Assembly (NCBI GenBank): GCA_002400675.1
Contig: NVQY01000006.1
Coordinates: 15,464 to 24,058 of the forward strand
Length of the DNA stretch: 8,595 nt
Source of the DNA: Paracoccaceae bacterium
Lineage (GTDB): Bacteria > Pseudomonadota > Alphaproteobacteria > Rhodobacterales > Rhodobacteraceae
Reading direction: 5' to 3'
Part shown: positions 1 to 7,406 of the stretch, piece after piece
Layout of the letters: each line of letters starts with the position of its first letter
Position numbering within the stretch: the first letter of the stretch is position 1
Program-made: the position numbers and the translations under genes
The notes under the pieces: generated by a model
The model's database searches: none
Seen by the model: the letters and a program-made list of their open reading frames with translations, nothing else
Told to the model about the DNA's origin: nothing

Positions 1-926
1 TCCACGAGGCCTTTGAGGGCTTCGCCTCTGGTCGCTTGGCTCGCAAGCCAAAATGCGGCGCTTCTTTTATTACATCCTGATTTTCCGCGTGACAAAAAGG
101 GCGAGTTTCCCAACCAACGGGTGGCTGGTATCCTGAATAACCCGCTTTATACAGGCCATATTTGCAGCGAAACCTACGGCATAGACCGGCTAAAAGGCCA
201 GCACGAAGCCCTGATCAGCATTGATCTGTTCGACAAGGTTCGTGTTCACAAGAATATCGGCAACGACTTCGCCGCGCGTGGCTTTGTAGGCTGTGGCGAC
301 TGCGGCGAGCCTCTGAGCAGTTCATGGTCCAAAGGATGTTATCGCAGCTATGCCTACTAACTCTGTCAATCCAAGGGCTGTACCAGCTACGGAAAATCCA
401 TTCCCCGTGACAGGTTGGAAGGCGATATAGGTTCCCTGATCAAAACCTTGCAACCCAGCCAAAACCTGTTTGTGCTGGTTACACTCATGTTCCGCGACGC
501 GTGGACACAACGGTTGGCGCAAGCCGACGAGATCAATAAATCAGGCAAGGGCCAGATCAAAGCCATTGAAAAGCGGGTGGATGCTTTGCTCCGGCGCATA
601 ATCAACACCACCAACCCAACCGTAATCCGCGCCTATGAGGGAAAAATCAGCGACTTAGATCGGAGTAAACCCAAACTGCAAGACCAATTAGTGCACCATA
701 ACGCGCCAACAACCGGCACGTTCGAAGAAAGACTAGAACCAGCCTTGTATTTTCTATCAAGCCATTGGAAACTTTGGGAAATTGGTAAAGTCACCCTACG
801 CCGAATGGCGCTAAAATTGGCATTCACAGGCCGCATCACATACCATGGAAATGAGGGTGCTAGAACCACCAAAATAGCCTTACCATTCAAGGCTTTAGGT
901 GGTGTTTTGTATAGAGAGAGTAGTAA
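1..926 (+). pseudogene. Large serine recombinase (site-specific integrase/resolvase superfamily), decayed C-terminal part
   Basis: This is the 3' portion of a large serine recombinase gene; the catalytic N-terminal domain lies outside the window. Visible family features in order are FEGFASGRLA (frame 3, about 12-41), SQAKMRRFF (frame 2, about 41-67), then DFPRDKKGEF..NQRV..IL (frame 1, from about 79), the recombinase-domain phrase KGQHEALIS, and a zinc ribbon with Cys codons at 292, 301, 364 and 379. After these come an Arg/Lys-rich helical segment and the terminal phrases ALYFLSSHWKLWE, LKLAF and LPFKALGG. The two frame changes near 40 and 65-75 each fit the loss of one base. A TAA at 358-360 interrupts the zinc ribbon where relatives have a second Tyr (YAYYLC), so a one-base change explains it. 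Downstream the frame stays open, but I see no credible restart. The frame runs on through the antisense of the tRNA to a stop at 1051-1053. Base composition is more AT-rich than the core genes beyond. I infer the remnant of an integrated element. The family is from memory, but the motif run is strong. Confidence 0.88.
865..903. repeat. Two-tier inverted repeat at the end of the recombinase remnant
   Basis: ACCACC (865-870) pairs with GGTGGT (898-903), and inside it AGCCTT (876-881) pairs with AAGGCT (889-894) around a 7-nt loop. The unpaired stretches between the tiers are 5 and 3 nt. On the plus strand the structure is followed by GTTTTGT, a weak terminator-like tail; on the minus strand there is no T-run. 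It overlaps codons of the conserved recombinase ending (LPFKALGG), so part of the symmetry could be chance in coding sequence. It lies 24 bp from the 3' end of the tRNA gene, where it might also end read-through or mark an element end. Confidence 0.4.
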
Positions 927-1002
927 TGGTGCCGCTGATAGGACTCGAACCTACTACCCCATCATTACGAATGATGTGCTCTACCTGATGAGCTACAGCG
1001 GC
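927..1002 (-). tRNA. tRNA-Thr (anticodon CGT)
   Basis: The reverse complement folds as a complete 76-nt tRNA including an encoded CCA. The acceptor stem GCCGCTG/CAGCGGC has 7 perfect pairs. The D stem is GCTC/GAGC, and the anticodon stem is CATCA/TGATG around the loop TTCGTAA, which gives anticodon CGT and reads the Thr codon ACG. A 5-nt variable loop follows, then a T arm GTAGG-TTCGAGT-CCTAT with one G-T pair, discriminator A and CCA. No mismatch breaks any stem, so it should be functional. Its 3' end faces the recombinase remnant, the usual geometry for elements that insert at the 3' end of a tRNA gene and restore it. Confidence 0.96.
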
Positions 1003-1015
1003 CCTGAGAATTGCA

Positions 1016-1044
1016 GATTTAACTGCGTGACGTCAGTAATGCAA
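1016..1044 (-). promoter_or_regulatory. Candidate promoter for tRNA-Thr
   Basis: Reading the minus strand, TTGCAT (1044-1039) and TAAATC (1021-1016) are separated by 17 nt. The -10-like box ends 13 nt before the mature tRNA 5' end. Spacing and distance suit a sigma-70 type promoter, but both boxes are imperfect. The rest of the 1003-1137 spacer shows no gene and no convincing terminator for the HemY-family gene, so the tRNA may also receive read-through transcription. Confidence 0.35.
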
Positions 1045-1137
1045 GATATCTGATCCAAATTACAAGCGCAGGTTTGTGCCAACCAATTGCGTGGTTACCA
1101 CTTTGATTTTCAGGCGTTTTTAACGGCCTCAACGACG

Positions 1138-2640
1138 TCAGGTGTCTTGTTTTACCGCGCTGCCGTCGTCCCGGTCGTCAAATATCACCTCTGGATCGTC
1201 TGGTTCGATCAACGCAACCTCGGTGATCTCTTCCCCGGAGTCGTCATCCGCCGAATCGCCGTCACCTAGGCCAATGATCAGCGGCAGCATGTGAACACCC
1301 GTCGCACTGGCGATTTCAGGGGTTACCGGGGTTTTCCAGCTTAGCGTGTCGAAACTGTTGCAGCGGGCGCATACCGGTGCCCATTGTGCTTGAATCGACT
1401 GGCAGTTGTCGCAAACCCATTGCGGTCCGCGCGGCGCGCTTAGCGCCTTGGCCAGCCATCCCTGAACCACCGAATCAGAGGCCCCTTCGCCCCTTTCTAT
1501 GGCGGCCATAAGCGTCAACGCACGGGCGTCCGCCGTGCCGTCGCTTACATTGCCCAGCGCGCGGCGTGCTTCGGGAAAGTCACCCGCGACGATCTGTAGC
1601 TCGGCCAGAACCAAACGCGTTTCCATGTGTTCCGGGTGAATTTTGGTCAGAACAGCAAAGCGTTTTACCCGCTGGGCCGGTGTTTCCTCTGGTTCTATTG
1701 CGGCGAATGCTGCGGCCAGATCCGGGTGCGGCTGGGCCTCCCACGCCTTTTTCAGGATCTTGACGGCGTTGCGCGGTTTGCCGGCCTCGACATAGGCCCG
1801 CGCGGCCATGGCAGCGGCGGGCACCAGATCGGGGGACTGCCTGTTGGCCTCAATTGCCTTTTCCCGAGCTTCGATTGACGATCCTTCGTCAACGATTTCA
1901 CGCGCCTCAGAGAGAGCCAGAACCGCATCACGTCGCCGGTAGACATCACGCGGCAAACTGCCGGATTTCAGTTTTGAGCTAAGCGTGTTGCGCGCGCCTG
2001 CCCAATCTTCGGCCTGGGCCTGAAGGCGCAACAGAACGTCTTGCACCTCTTCGTGGCGAGGTTTCAGGGCATGTGCCTTTTCGGCCAGCTTGCGCGCGGT
2101 TTCATCGTCACCTTCGGCCAGCTTTTGTTTCATGATGCCGCGCACGCCGACAAAACGGGTGGCTTCGGTGCCGATCAGTTGCTTATAGGCCTCGGACGCC
2201 TTTTTGGAATCCCCGGCCAGCTCGGCGGCCTGCGCGGTCAGAAGGTTGGTCAATTCCGGCTTGCCCAGATACTTTTCCGCCTTTGCGGCCTTGGACATTG
2301 CCAGCCGCCCCTCGCCCGATGCCAGCGCCATCAGTCCATCGGCAAGTGCCTGATAACCGCGCCGTTCGCGCCCCTTGTCGAAATAGCGCGAAATCGCGGT
2401 TTCATCGCCGTTGAGGAACTTGAGCGTTGCCACCAAAAGCGACAGCAGTTTGAGAACCACCCAGACAACAACCAGCAACACCAACCCGGCAATCACCGAC
2501 TGAAGCGGGGCCAGCGTGTATTCGGTCCCGGCCACAGTAATCTGAATGCCGCCGCTCGATTCCATCAGGAACCCGGCCCCATAAGTCAGCAAGGCGATGA
2601 CCGCAACAAAGACGAGGATTTTGACTAGTGACCACAGCAT
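1138..2640 (-). CDS. HemY-family TPR inner-membrane protein with C-terminal four-Cys module
   Basis: The 500-residue protein has two N-terminal membrane helices (about residues 4-25 and 47-71) separated by a short, probably periplasmic loop. A long helical, TPR-like solenoid follows (about 90-400, with repeated A-x-x-x-A/L patterns such as GDFPEARRAL). Next comes C-x2-C-x10-C-x2-C at C410, C413, C424 and C427, and then an acidic tail rich in D/E. The N-terminal part matches the HemY_N/TPR proteins encoded beside hemD in proteobacteria. This HemY is not protoporphyrinogen oxidase; its heme link is by neighbourhood and its activity is unsettled. The cysteine module, with W before and between the pairs, resembles the rubredoxin-like domain that ends LapB/YciM, a TPR protein of LPS control. 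The ATG at 2640 is preceded by GAAGGA at good spacing, and its start lies 10 nt after the Mic60 stop, so the two are co-transcribed. I use no gene symbol because hemY is ambiguous. Confidence 0.88.
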   Translation of the reverse strand: MLWSLVKILVFVAVIALLTYGAGFLMESSGGIQITVAGTEYTLAPLQSVIAGLVLLVVVWVVLKLLSLLVATLKFLNGDETAISRYFDKGRERRGYQALADGLMALASGEGRLAMSKAAKAEKYLGKPELTNLLTAQAAELAGDSKKASEAYKQLIGTEATRFVGVRGIMKQKLAEGDDETARKLAEKAHALKPRHEEVQDVLLRLQAQAEDWAGARNTLSSKLKSGSLPRDVYRRRDAVLALSEAREIVDEGSSIEAREKAIEANRQSPDLVPAAAMAARAYVEAGKPRNAVKILKKAWEAQPHPDLAAAFAAIEPEETPAQRVKRFAVLTKIHPEHMETRLVLAELQIVAGDFPEARRALGNVSDGTADARALTLMAAIERGEGASDSVVQGWLAKALSAPRGPQWVCDNCQSIQAQWAPVCARCNSFDTLSWKTPVTPEIASATGVHMLPLIIGLGDGDSADDDSGEEITEVALIEPDDPEVIFDDRDDGSAVKQDT

Positions 2641-2650
2641 GGCAGGTCCT

Positions 2651-3793
2651 TCAGTTGGTGTTCAGGCTTTGGGCCAGTTCATTGGCCGCTTGCAGCGCGG
2701 TCAGTCGTGTTGTCGCCGTATCGACCCAGGCCTGCATTTGCGTCTGGGCGGTCTCGGGCAGGGCAGCAATTTCGCTAAGGGCGTTGGGTAAATCGCCGGC
2801 CGTCACCGCCGCTTCGGCGCGCGACAGGATGGCGTCGGTGTCATCGCCCTCGCGCGGTGCGACCGATCTGGCCCCCAGTTGCCGTTGCAGGAATCCACCC
2901 AATCCGCCGCCATCCGTACCCTCGGCGCGGGTGGCGCTTAACGCGGCGCGGGCGGCTGCGGGAAAGGCGTCGCTTAGCGCTGCCAAAGTGGGAACGCCGT
3001 CATTTGCTGAGGCTTTCAGGGCCGGAGGTATGGTGATACCGGCGACTGTCAGCTCTGCCAATATGGACGCGTATGGGGTGCCGTTTTCCAGCGTTCCAAA
3101 CAGGCGGGCGATGGTGGCCTGATTTTGCGCCTTAAGGGCTGTGGATGCCGCATTTCGTTCCAACGCGCGCGCGGCGTCTTCGGTTGCGCGGGCGTTGTCG
3201 ATCATTGCTGCGACTTCGGCCCGTTGTTCGGCAATCGTCTGCTGCATCGCCGCCAGTTCGCGGTCATAGGCGGCGATTGCTGCATCCGACGCGCCATCGG
3301 TCATTGGCCGCTTTTCCAGCGTTTCCAACCGGGACGATAACGGTGCAAGCCGGGATTCAAGGTCGCTAATCGCTGATTGTTGCGCCTCTGACGCGTCGTT
3401 CAGGCGTGCCAGTTCCGTTTGGATTGCCGCCAGTTGCGTGTTGAGAGGGGCCAGATCGGGAAGGTCAATCGCTGCCAGTTCAGCCCGCAAAGCAACAAGG
3501 TCCGAGGCTTGTTTGGTATCCGTGCCTCGCAGGTCGTCCAGTGCTTGTGTCACCTTGGTCGACCCCGGAAGGATAAAGTCCAGAACGTCCGTGCGGGCGG
3601 CAAAAAACCCAAGGGCTGCGGCGACGAACCCACCAATCAGCGCCGGCGCAAACCCACCGGATTTCTTCACCTCGATCGGGGGTGTTTCAGCGGGCTGATC
3701 CTCTGGATCAGAGGCAGCCTCGGTTTCGGTCGCATCCGCCTCGATTACCGGATCGGCGTCAGTTTCTGTGTCGGGTTTATTGGTTTCAGCCAC
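2651..3793 (-). CDS. Alphaproteobacterial Mic60/mitofilin-like membrane protein
   Basis: The 380-residue protein has an acidic, disordered cytoplasmic N-terminus (1-43, rich in E, D, T, P), then one membrane helix (about 47-66, with GG and AAA small-residue packing). A long coiled coil follows (about 80-225, heptads of L, A and E with few prolines) and then a C-terminal globular part (about 226-380) with the mitofilin-like run GGFLQRQLGARSV (298-311). Bacterial Mic60 of Alphaproteobacteria is known to lie beside hemD and hemY genes. It is thought to shape inner membrane and contact the outer membrane, like mitochondrial Mic60 in MICOS. The start is GTG at 3793, supported by AAGGA 7 nt upstream (GAAGGATTCCCCG then GTG). 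The 50-nt gap from hemD shows no clear terminator, so the three genes probably form one operon. Primary sequence is poorly conserved in this family; layout and context carry the call. Confidence 0.85.
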   Translation of the reverse strand: MAETNKPDTETDADPVIEADATETEAASDPEDQPAETPPIEVKKSGGFAPALIGGFVAAALGFFAARTDVLDFILPGSTKVTQALDDLRGTDTKQASDLVALRAELAAIDLPDLAPLNTQLAAIQTELARLNDASEAQQSAISDLESRLAPLSSRLETLEKRPMTDGASDAAIAAYDRELAAMQQTIAEQRAEVAAMIDNARATEDAARALERNAASTALKAQNQATIARLFGTLENGTPYASILAELTVAGITIPPALKASANDGVPTLAALSDAFPAAARAALSATRAEGTDGGGLGGFLQRQLGARSVAPREGDDTDAILSRAEAAVTAGDLPNALSEIAALPETAQTQMQAWVDTATTRLTALQAANELAQSLNTN

Positions 3794-3843
3794 CGGGGAA
3801 TCCTTCGAATCTCAAATGAAGCGATGTGAACCGCCGGGAAACT

Positions 3844-4569
3844 CTACTGCGCTGACCCGGCACCCTCAACCCATCCTGCGTCGTCGACCAACTGTGCCAT
3901 AACGCCCGCCATGGCGGTTGCGTCGGGGGTTGGGGTAACCATTAAGCTGATGTAATTCAATGACCTAACAGGTTCCGCGACCGCCTCACTTAGTGCTGCA
4001 AGGTACAAAGGCGCGTTGCCGGTAACGGTATTGGCAAATTGTCGCGCAGTGCGCGGAGAGAACAATGGTGCGATAATCGGGTCCGGTCCGTTCAGAATCT
4101 GAACGGCGGCTTGGCTGAAGGGCAATAGCGGCTGATCATAGATCACCTGTTCCCTTGTCGGTAGGCCAAGCACCCCAAGACGGGCCGCCACGTTGCCGCG
4201 CGCGTGTCTGCCGCGCAGATGCAATAAGGGTCCGTCGGGTCGGGATTTGTGTAGGGTAGCGATCAGATCTTCGGCGTTGTTTCCGACGTTCTGGGCCGTC
4301 CATCCGGCCTCTCGTGCGGCGTGTGTTGTTGCCACGCCAACGCAGAAACACGGCAGATCGCGATGGGCGGTCAACCGGGCAGCCACCGAAACGCCGTTGG
4401 ATGAGGTAAAGATCAGCCCGCGCGCATGGTCAAAATCGACCTCATGCGCCAGGGGTTCAATGCCGATCAGCGGCGAATAGACCACGTTCAGGCGCGCGCG
4501 CAATTCCGGCGGCAACCGGGTTACGAACCGCTTTGCGGATTCTTCGGGGCGGGTCATCAGCAGGTTCAT
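3844..4569 (-). CDS. hemD: Uroporphyrinogen-III synthase
   Basis: HemD cyclises hydroxymethylbilane to uroporphyrinogen III with inversion of ring D. This is the branch-point precursor of heme, siroheme, cobalamin and bacteriochlorophyll, made in the cytosol. The 241-residue length is normal for the family. Family marks are the N-terminal [10 protein letters not shown] (3-12), FTSSNGV (54-60), [15 protein letters not shown] (76-90), the second-domain [12 protein letters not shown] (115-126), and [10 protein letters not shown] (170-179), which fits the two-lobe fold. The enzyme is divergent in sequence, so no single catalytic residue is decisive. The ATG at 4569 has no strong Shine-Dalgarno sequence, but the motif position agrees with this start. 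It heads the minus-strand cluster, and hemC, a common partner, is not in the window. Confidence 0.93.
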   Translation of the reverse strand: MNLLMTRPEESAKRFVTRLPPELRARLNVVYSPLIGIEPLAHEVDFDHARGLIFTSSNGVSVAARLTAHRDLPCFCVGVATTHAAREAGWTAQNVGNNAEDLIATLHKSRPDGPLLHLRGRHARGNVAARLGVLGLPTREQVIYDQPLLPFSQAAVQILNGPDPIIAPLFSPRTARQFANTVTGNAPLYLAALSEAVAEPVRSLNYISLMVTPTPDATAMAGVMAQLVDDAGWVEGAGSAQ

Positions 4570-4648
4570 CGGTCAGTCGCACCGGGATTGTTTGCCAAGG
4601 TCTAGGGTGATACCCCCTGTTGTGACGCGATGCAACGGTTCAGGGCTG
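4570..4648. promoter_or_regulatory. Divergent spacer between hemD and tsaD
   Basis: This 79-bp gap must hold the promoters of both outward-facing operons. I find no convincing -35/-10 pair for either direction. TTGTTT/TTGCCA around 4588-4597 could be a -35 for tsaD but lacks a good -10. A small dyad GGGT-GAT-ACCC is present near 4605-4615. The spacer is short enough that the two promoters probably face each other closely. Confidence 0.4.
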
Positions 4649-5746
4649 ATGGGACGCACACTCACCATATTGGGGCTGGAAAGCAGCTGTGATGACACCG
4701 CCGCTGCCGTGGTGCGCCAAACCGACGGCAAACCGGCGGAGATTCTGTCGTCTGTAGTCTATGGTCAGACCGACCTGCACAGGGATTTCGGCGGGGTGGT
4801 GCCCGAGATTGCCGCGCGTGCCCACGCCGAAAAGCTGGATATCTGTGTGCGCGAAGCCTTGGCAAATTCGACCCTGACACTGGGCGATCTGGACGGTGTG
4901 GCCGTCACGGCGGGTCCGGGCCTGATAGGCGGTGTGCTGTCAGGCGTGATGTGCGCCAAGGGGATTTGTGTCGCGACCGGCCTGCCGCTGGTGGGGGTGA
5001 ACCACCTTGCCGGTCATGCGCTGACGCCACGCCTGACCGACGCGATGGCCTATCCTTATCTGATGTTGCTGGTGTCAGGGGGGCATTGTCAGTTTCTGGT
5101 AGTGCGCGGCCCGGATGATTTTACCCGACTTGGCGGCACCATCGACGACGCACCGGGTGAGGCGTTCGACAAATCCGCGCGGCTGCTGGGGCTGGCGCAA
5201 CCCGGCGGCCCGGCGATTGAGGCTGAGGCGCGCAAAGGCGACGCCACCCGGTTCCGGTTTCCGCGCCCTTTGCTGGACCGGCCCGATTGCAACCTGTCGT
5301 TCTCTGGCCTGAAAACCGCCTTGTTGCGTCAACGCGATCAGATCATCAGCGAGAACGGCGGGCTGACTCAGGCGGATCGCGCCGATATCTGCGCCGGGTT
5401 TCAACAGGCGGTGGTGGATGTGCTGGCCGCCAAGACTCGCCGGGCATTGGGTATCTATCTGGCAGAGAATCCACCGATTGCCGGGTTTGCAGTTGCCGGG
5501 GGTGTTGCAGCAAATACCGCCATTCGGTCCGTTTTAGAGACTGTTTGTAGAGAACTTGGGGCTGATTTTACCGCCCCGCCAATGGCCTTATGTACCGACA
5601 ACGGGGCAATGATCGCCTACGCCGGGCTTGAGTTGTTCAGGGCGGGGAAACGCAATGACATGGGCATGACGGCACGGCCCAGATGGCCTTTGGACAAGGT
5701 CAGCGCCGCAATGTTGGGCAGCGGCAAAAAGGGTGCCAAGGCATGA
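4649..5746 (+). CDS. tsaD: tRNA N6-adenosine threonylcarbamoyltransferase TsaD (Kae1/Gcp/YgjD)
   Basis: TsaD transfers threonylcarbamoyl from threonylcarbamoyl-AMP to A37 of tRNAs that read ANN codons, making t6A together with TsaB and TsaE. The 365-residue product shows the full ASKHA-type family pattern. It has [16 protein letters not shown] (7-22), [12 protein letters not shown] (48-59), the metal-binding VNHLAGH with H119 and H123, and [10 protein letters not shown] (140-149). [10 protein letters not shown] (166-175), FSGLKTA (218-224), [10 protein letters not shown] (281-290) and [15 protein letters not shown] (312-326) follow, the last with metal ligand D317. I chose ATG at 4649, which puts [11 protein letters not shown] at the usual distance; the frame is open upstream to a TTG at 4592 that would add 19 unconserved residues. 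AGGG a few bases before the ATG gives modest support. Its stop overlaps the gpsA start by 4 nt (ATGA), so the two are translationally coupled. All key residues are present. Confidence 0.97.
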   Translation: MGRTLTILGLESSCDDTAAAVVRQTDGKPAEILSSVVYGQTDLHRDFGGVVPEIAARAHAEKLDICVREALANSTLTLGDLDGVAVTAGPGLIGGVLSGVMCAKGICVATGLPLVGVNHLAGHALTPRLTDAMAYPYLMLLVSGGHCQFLVVRGPDDFTRLGGTIDDAPGEAFDKSARLLGLAQPGGPAIEAEARKGDATRFRFPRPLLDRPDCNLSFSGLKTALLRQRDQIISENGGLTQADRADICAGFQQAVVDVLAAKTRRALGIYLAENPPIAGFAVAGGVAANTAIRSVLETVCRELGADFTAPPMALCTDNGAMIAYAGLELFRAGKRNDMGMTARPRWPLDKVSAAMLGSGKKGAKA

Positions 5747-6705
5747 GCGTTCGGGTCATTGGCGCGGGGGCATTTGGCACTGCGCTGGCGATTTCTCTGG
5801 CGGGTAAGGAGCGTGTGCAGCTTTGGTCGCGCGCGGACATTCACGTTCAGGACATGGTGCGCCATCGCGAAAATACGGCGCGGCTTCCCGGTGTTCCTTT
5901 CCCGGAAGCCTTGCGGGTAACCGGCGATTTCGACACTATTGCGGGCGAAAACACGCTTTTGCTTGCGGTGCCGATGCAACAGCTCCGCTCTGTTTTGACG
6001 CAGCATCGTGAGGTGTTGGCAGGCAAGTCGCTTGTCGCCTGTTGCAAAGGGATAGAGTTGGCGACCGGGCAAGGACCGATTGCCGTCATTTCTGAAATCT
6101 TTCCCAACGCGCACCCCGCCCTTTTGACCGGTCCCAGCTTTGCCACGGATATTGCCCGGGGATTGCCGACGGCGCTTACCCTTGCCTGCACGGATGATGG
6201 CCTCGGAAAAGCCCTGCAACAGAGCCTGAATACAGACAACATCCGGCTTTATCGCACAACTGATACCATTGGCGCGGAACTGGGTGGCGCGCTTAAGAAC
6301 GTCATGGCGATTGCCTGTGGGGCGGTCATCGGCGCGGGGTTGGGCGACAGTGCGCGTGCGGCTTTGATGACGCGGGGGTACGCGGAAATGCTGCGTATGG
6401 CGCTAGCAAAGGGTGCGCGGGCAGAGACGCTGGCGGGGTTGTCAGGATTTGGTGATCTGGCCCTGACCTGCACGTCGGATATGTCGCGCAACTACCAACT
6501 GGGCCTGTCCATCGGGCGACAGGAACCATTTGACCCAAAGGTGACGGTTGAAGGGGCCGCGACCGCCCGTGCGGTTATTGTCGAATGCACCAGGATGGGG
6601 TTGGACATGCCGATCACCCAAAGTGTTGTTGACCTGATCGACCAGAAAACCTCTATTACCGAGGCAATGGCGCAGCTTTTGGCGCGCCCCCTTAAGGAAG
6701 AATGA
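5743..6705 (+). CDS. gpsA: Glycerol-3-phosphate dehydrogenase [NAD(P)+]
   Basis: GpsA reduces dihydroxyacetone phosphate to sn-glycerol-3-phosphate in the cytosol, supplying the backbone for phospholipid synthesis. The 320-residue product has an N-terminal Rossmann fold with [10 protein letters not shown] (7-16; G7, G9 and G12 of the nucleotide loop). [11 protein letters not shown] (70-80), the CKGIE strand-turn (101-105) and TGPSFA (129-134) follow. The helical C-terminal domain has [13 protein letters not shown] (181-193, catalytic Lys185), [12 protein letters not shown] (234-245) with SRNYQLG, and VEGAATA (269-275). The start at 5743 overlaps the tsaD stop, with AAGG 4-5 nt before it; a longer in-frame extension from 5683 lies inside tsaD and is not supported. 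TsaD and GpsA adjacency is common in Alphaproteobacteria. No residue looks missing. Confidence 0.97.
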   Translation: MSVRVIGAGAFGTALAISLAGKERVQLWSRADIHVQDMVRHRENTARLPGVPFPEALRVTGDFDTIAGENTLLLAVPMQQLRSVLTQHREVLAGKSLVACCKGIELATGQGPIAVISEIFPNAHPALLTGPSFATDIARGLPTALTLACTDDGLGKALQQSLNTDNIRLYRTTDTIGAELGGALKNVMAIACGAVIGAGLGDSARAALMTRGYAEMLRMALAKGARAETLAGLSGFGDLALTCTSDMSRNYQLGLSIGRQEPFDPKVTVEGAATARAVIVECTRMGLDMPITQSVVDLIDQKTSITEAMAQLLARPLKEE

Positions 6706-6706
6706 C

Positions 6707-6979
6707 ATGCTGATCGCCCTGATCGCCCGGGACAAGCCGGGTGCGCTCCAAATTCGCAAAGATAACCGGGACGCGCATCTTGCCTATATAGAGTCCAGCG
6801 GAGTGGTTTCCCAGGCGGGTCCGTTGCTGGACGAGGCCGGAGAAATGGCCGGGTCGCTGGTTGTTCTGGATGTGGCGGATATGGCAAAAGCCGAAGATTG
6901 GGCCGCCAATGACCCCTATGCCAAGGCCGGGCTTTTTGCCAAGGTAGAGCTGATTGCGTGGAAAAAGGTGATCGGTTGA
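6707..6979 (+). CDS. YciI-like small protein
   Basis: The 90-residue product has the YciI/dimeric ferredoxin-like alpha-beta pattern. It has an N-terminal strand MLIALIARD, the conserved RDAHLAYI helix with His24, and GPLLDEAGEMAGSLVVLD (38-55). These lead to the EDWAANDPYAKAGLF helix (63-77, with the N-D-P turn) and a final strand. The family has a putative active site built around the His and an Asp, but its reaction is generally unknown, so I assign no activity. The ATG is one base past the gpsA stop and AAGGAAG lies 5 nt before it, inside the end of gpsA. It ends in a TGATG overlap with the next gene. Tight packing says it is made with TsaD, GpsA and the EVE protein. Confidence 0.9.
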   Translation: MLIALIARDKPGALQIRKDNRDAHLAYIESSGVVSQAGPLLDEAGEMAGSLVVLDVADMAKAEDWAANDPYAKAGLFAKVELIAWKKVIG

Positions 6980-7401
6980 TGGCCCGCTGGCTTTTCAAAT
7001 CAGAGCCGTCGACCTGGGGCTGGGACGATCAACGGGCCAAGGGCGACGCGGGCGAAGAATGGGATGGTGTGCGTAATTATCAGGCGCGCAATTTCATGCG
7101 GGTGATGCAGATCGGTGATCGCGGGTTCTTTTACCATTCGCAAAAGGAAAAGGCCGTTGTTGGCATTGTCGAAATCTGCGCGCTGGCCCATCCTGACAGC
7201 ACCACGGACGACGACCGCTGGGAATGCGTGGACATCAAAGCGGTACGCAGTTTCACCGTGCCCGTCACGCTTGACATGATCAAGGCGGACCCACGGTTGG
7301 CGGAAATGGTACTGGTCAGGAATTCGCGTCTGTCGGTACAACCGGTTACAGACGATGAATGGAAAATTGTCTGCGACATGGGGCAGACAAAGGCCGACTG
7401 A
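6979..7401 (+). CDS. EVE-domain protein (THYN1-like)
   Basis: The 140-residue product is essentially one EVE domain, a PUA-like fold. Family marks are WLFKSEPSTWGW (4-15), WDGVRNYQARNFMR (28-41), GDRGFFYHS (46-54), KAVVGIVEI (58-66), and the C-terminal EMVLVRNSRLSVQPV..DEW (109-128). EVE domains are thought to bind modified bases in DNA or RNA. They occur alone in many Proteobacteria and in mammalian THYN1, and also fused to restriction enzymes. Here it stands alone, with no nuclease or helicase partner. ATG at 6979 overlaps the YciI stop (TGATG), and AAGG lies about 10 nt upstream; an in-frame GTG at 6958 would add 7 residues from inside yciI and is less likely. It is the last gene of the tsaD operon, 5 nt before a large hairpin. 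Whether it acts on RNA or DNA cannot be told from sequence. Confidence 0.92.
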   Translation: MARWLFKSEPSTWGWDDQRAKGDAGEEWDGVRNYQARNFMRVMQIGDRGFFYHSQKEKAVVGIVEICALAHPDSTTDDDRWECVDIKAVRSFTVPVTLDMIKADPRLAEMVLVRNSRLSVQPVTDDEWKIVCDMGQTKAD

Positions 7402-7406
7402 TCGAT

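Noticed and set aside
415..1053. Open frame of 212 codons that could be called a separate gene
   Set aside because: It begins at an internal TTG with no ribosome-binding site, continues the recombinase frame after the TAA at 358-360, and its last 40 or so codons are antisense tRNA. It is the tail of the pseudogene.
2041..2628. 195-codon open frame on the plus strand
   Set aside because: It lies wholly antisense to the HemY-family gene, its protein has no family motif, and it is the mirror effect of GC-rich coding DNA.
1138..2640. Calling this gene protoporphyrinogen oxidase because of the HemY name
   Set aside because: There is no FAD-binding GxGxxG motif; the protein is a two-helix membrane protein with TPRs and a cysteine module.
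4592..4648. Longer TsaD start at the TTG at 4592
   Set aside because: The added residues ([19 protein letters not shown]) are unlike TsaD N-termini, and the ATG at 4649 places the first motif at the normal position.
5617..6219. 200-codon open frame on the minus strand across the tsaD/gpsA junction
   Set aside because: Both sense genes are fully conserved here; the antisense product is rich in Arg/Gly/Pro with no recognisable domain.
6979..7401. EVE protein as part of a modification-dependent restriction or defence system
   Set aside because: It is a stand-alone domain in a housekeeping operon, with no nuclease, McrBC-type GTPase or helicase in the window.
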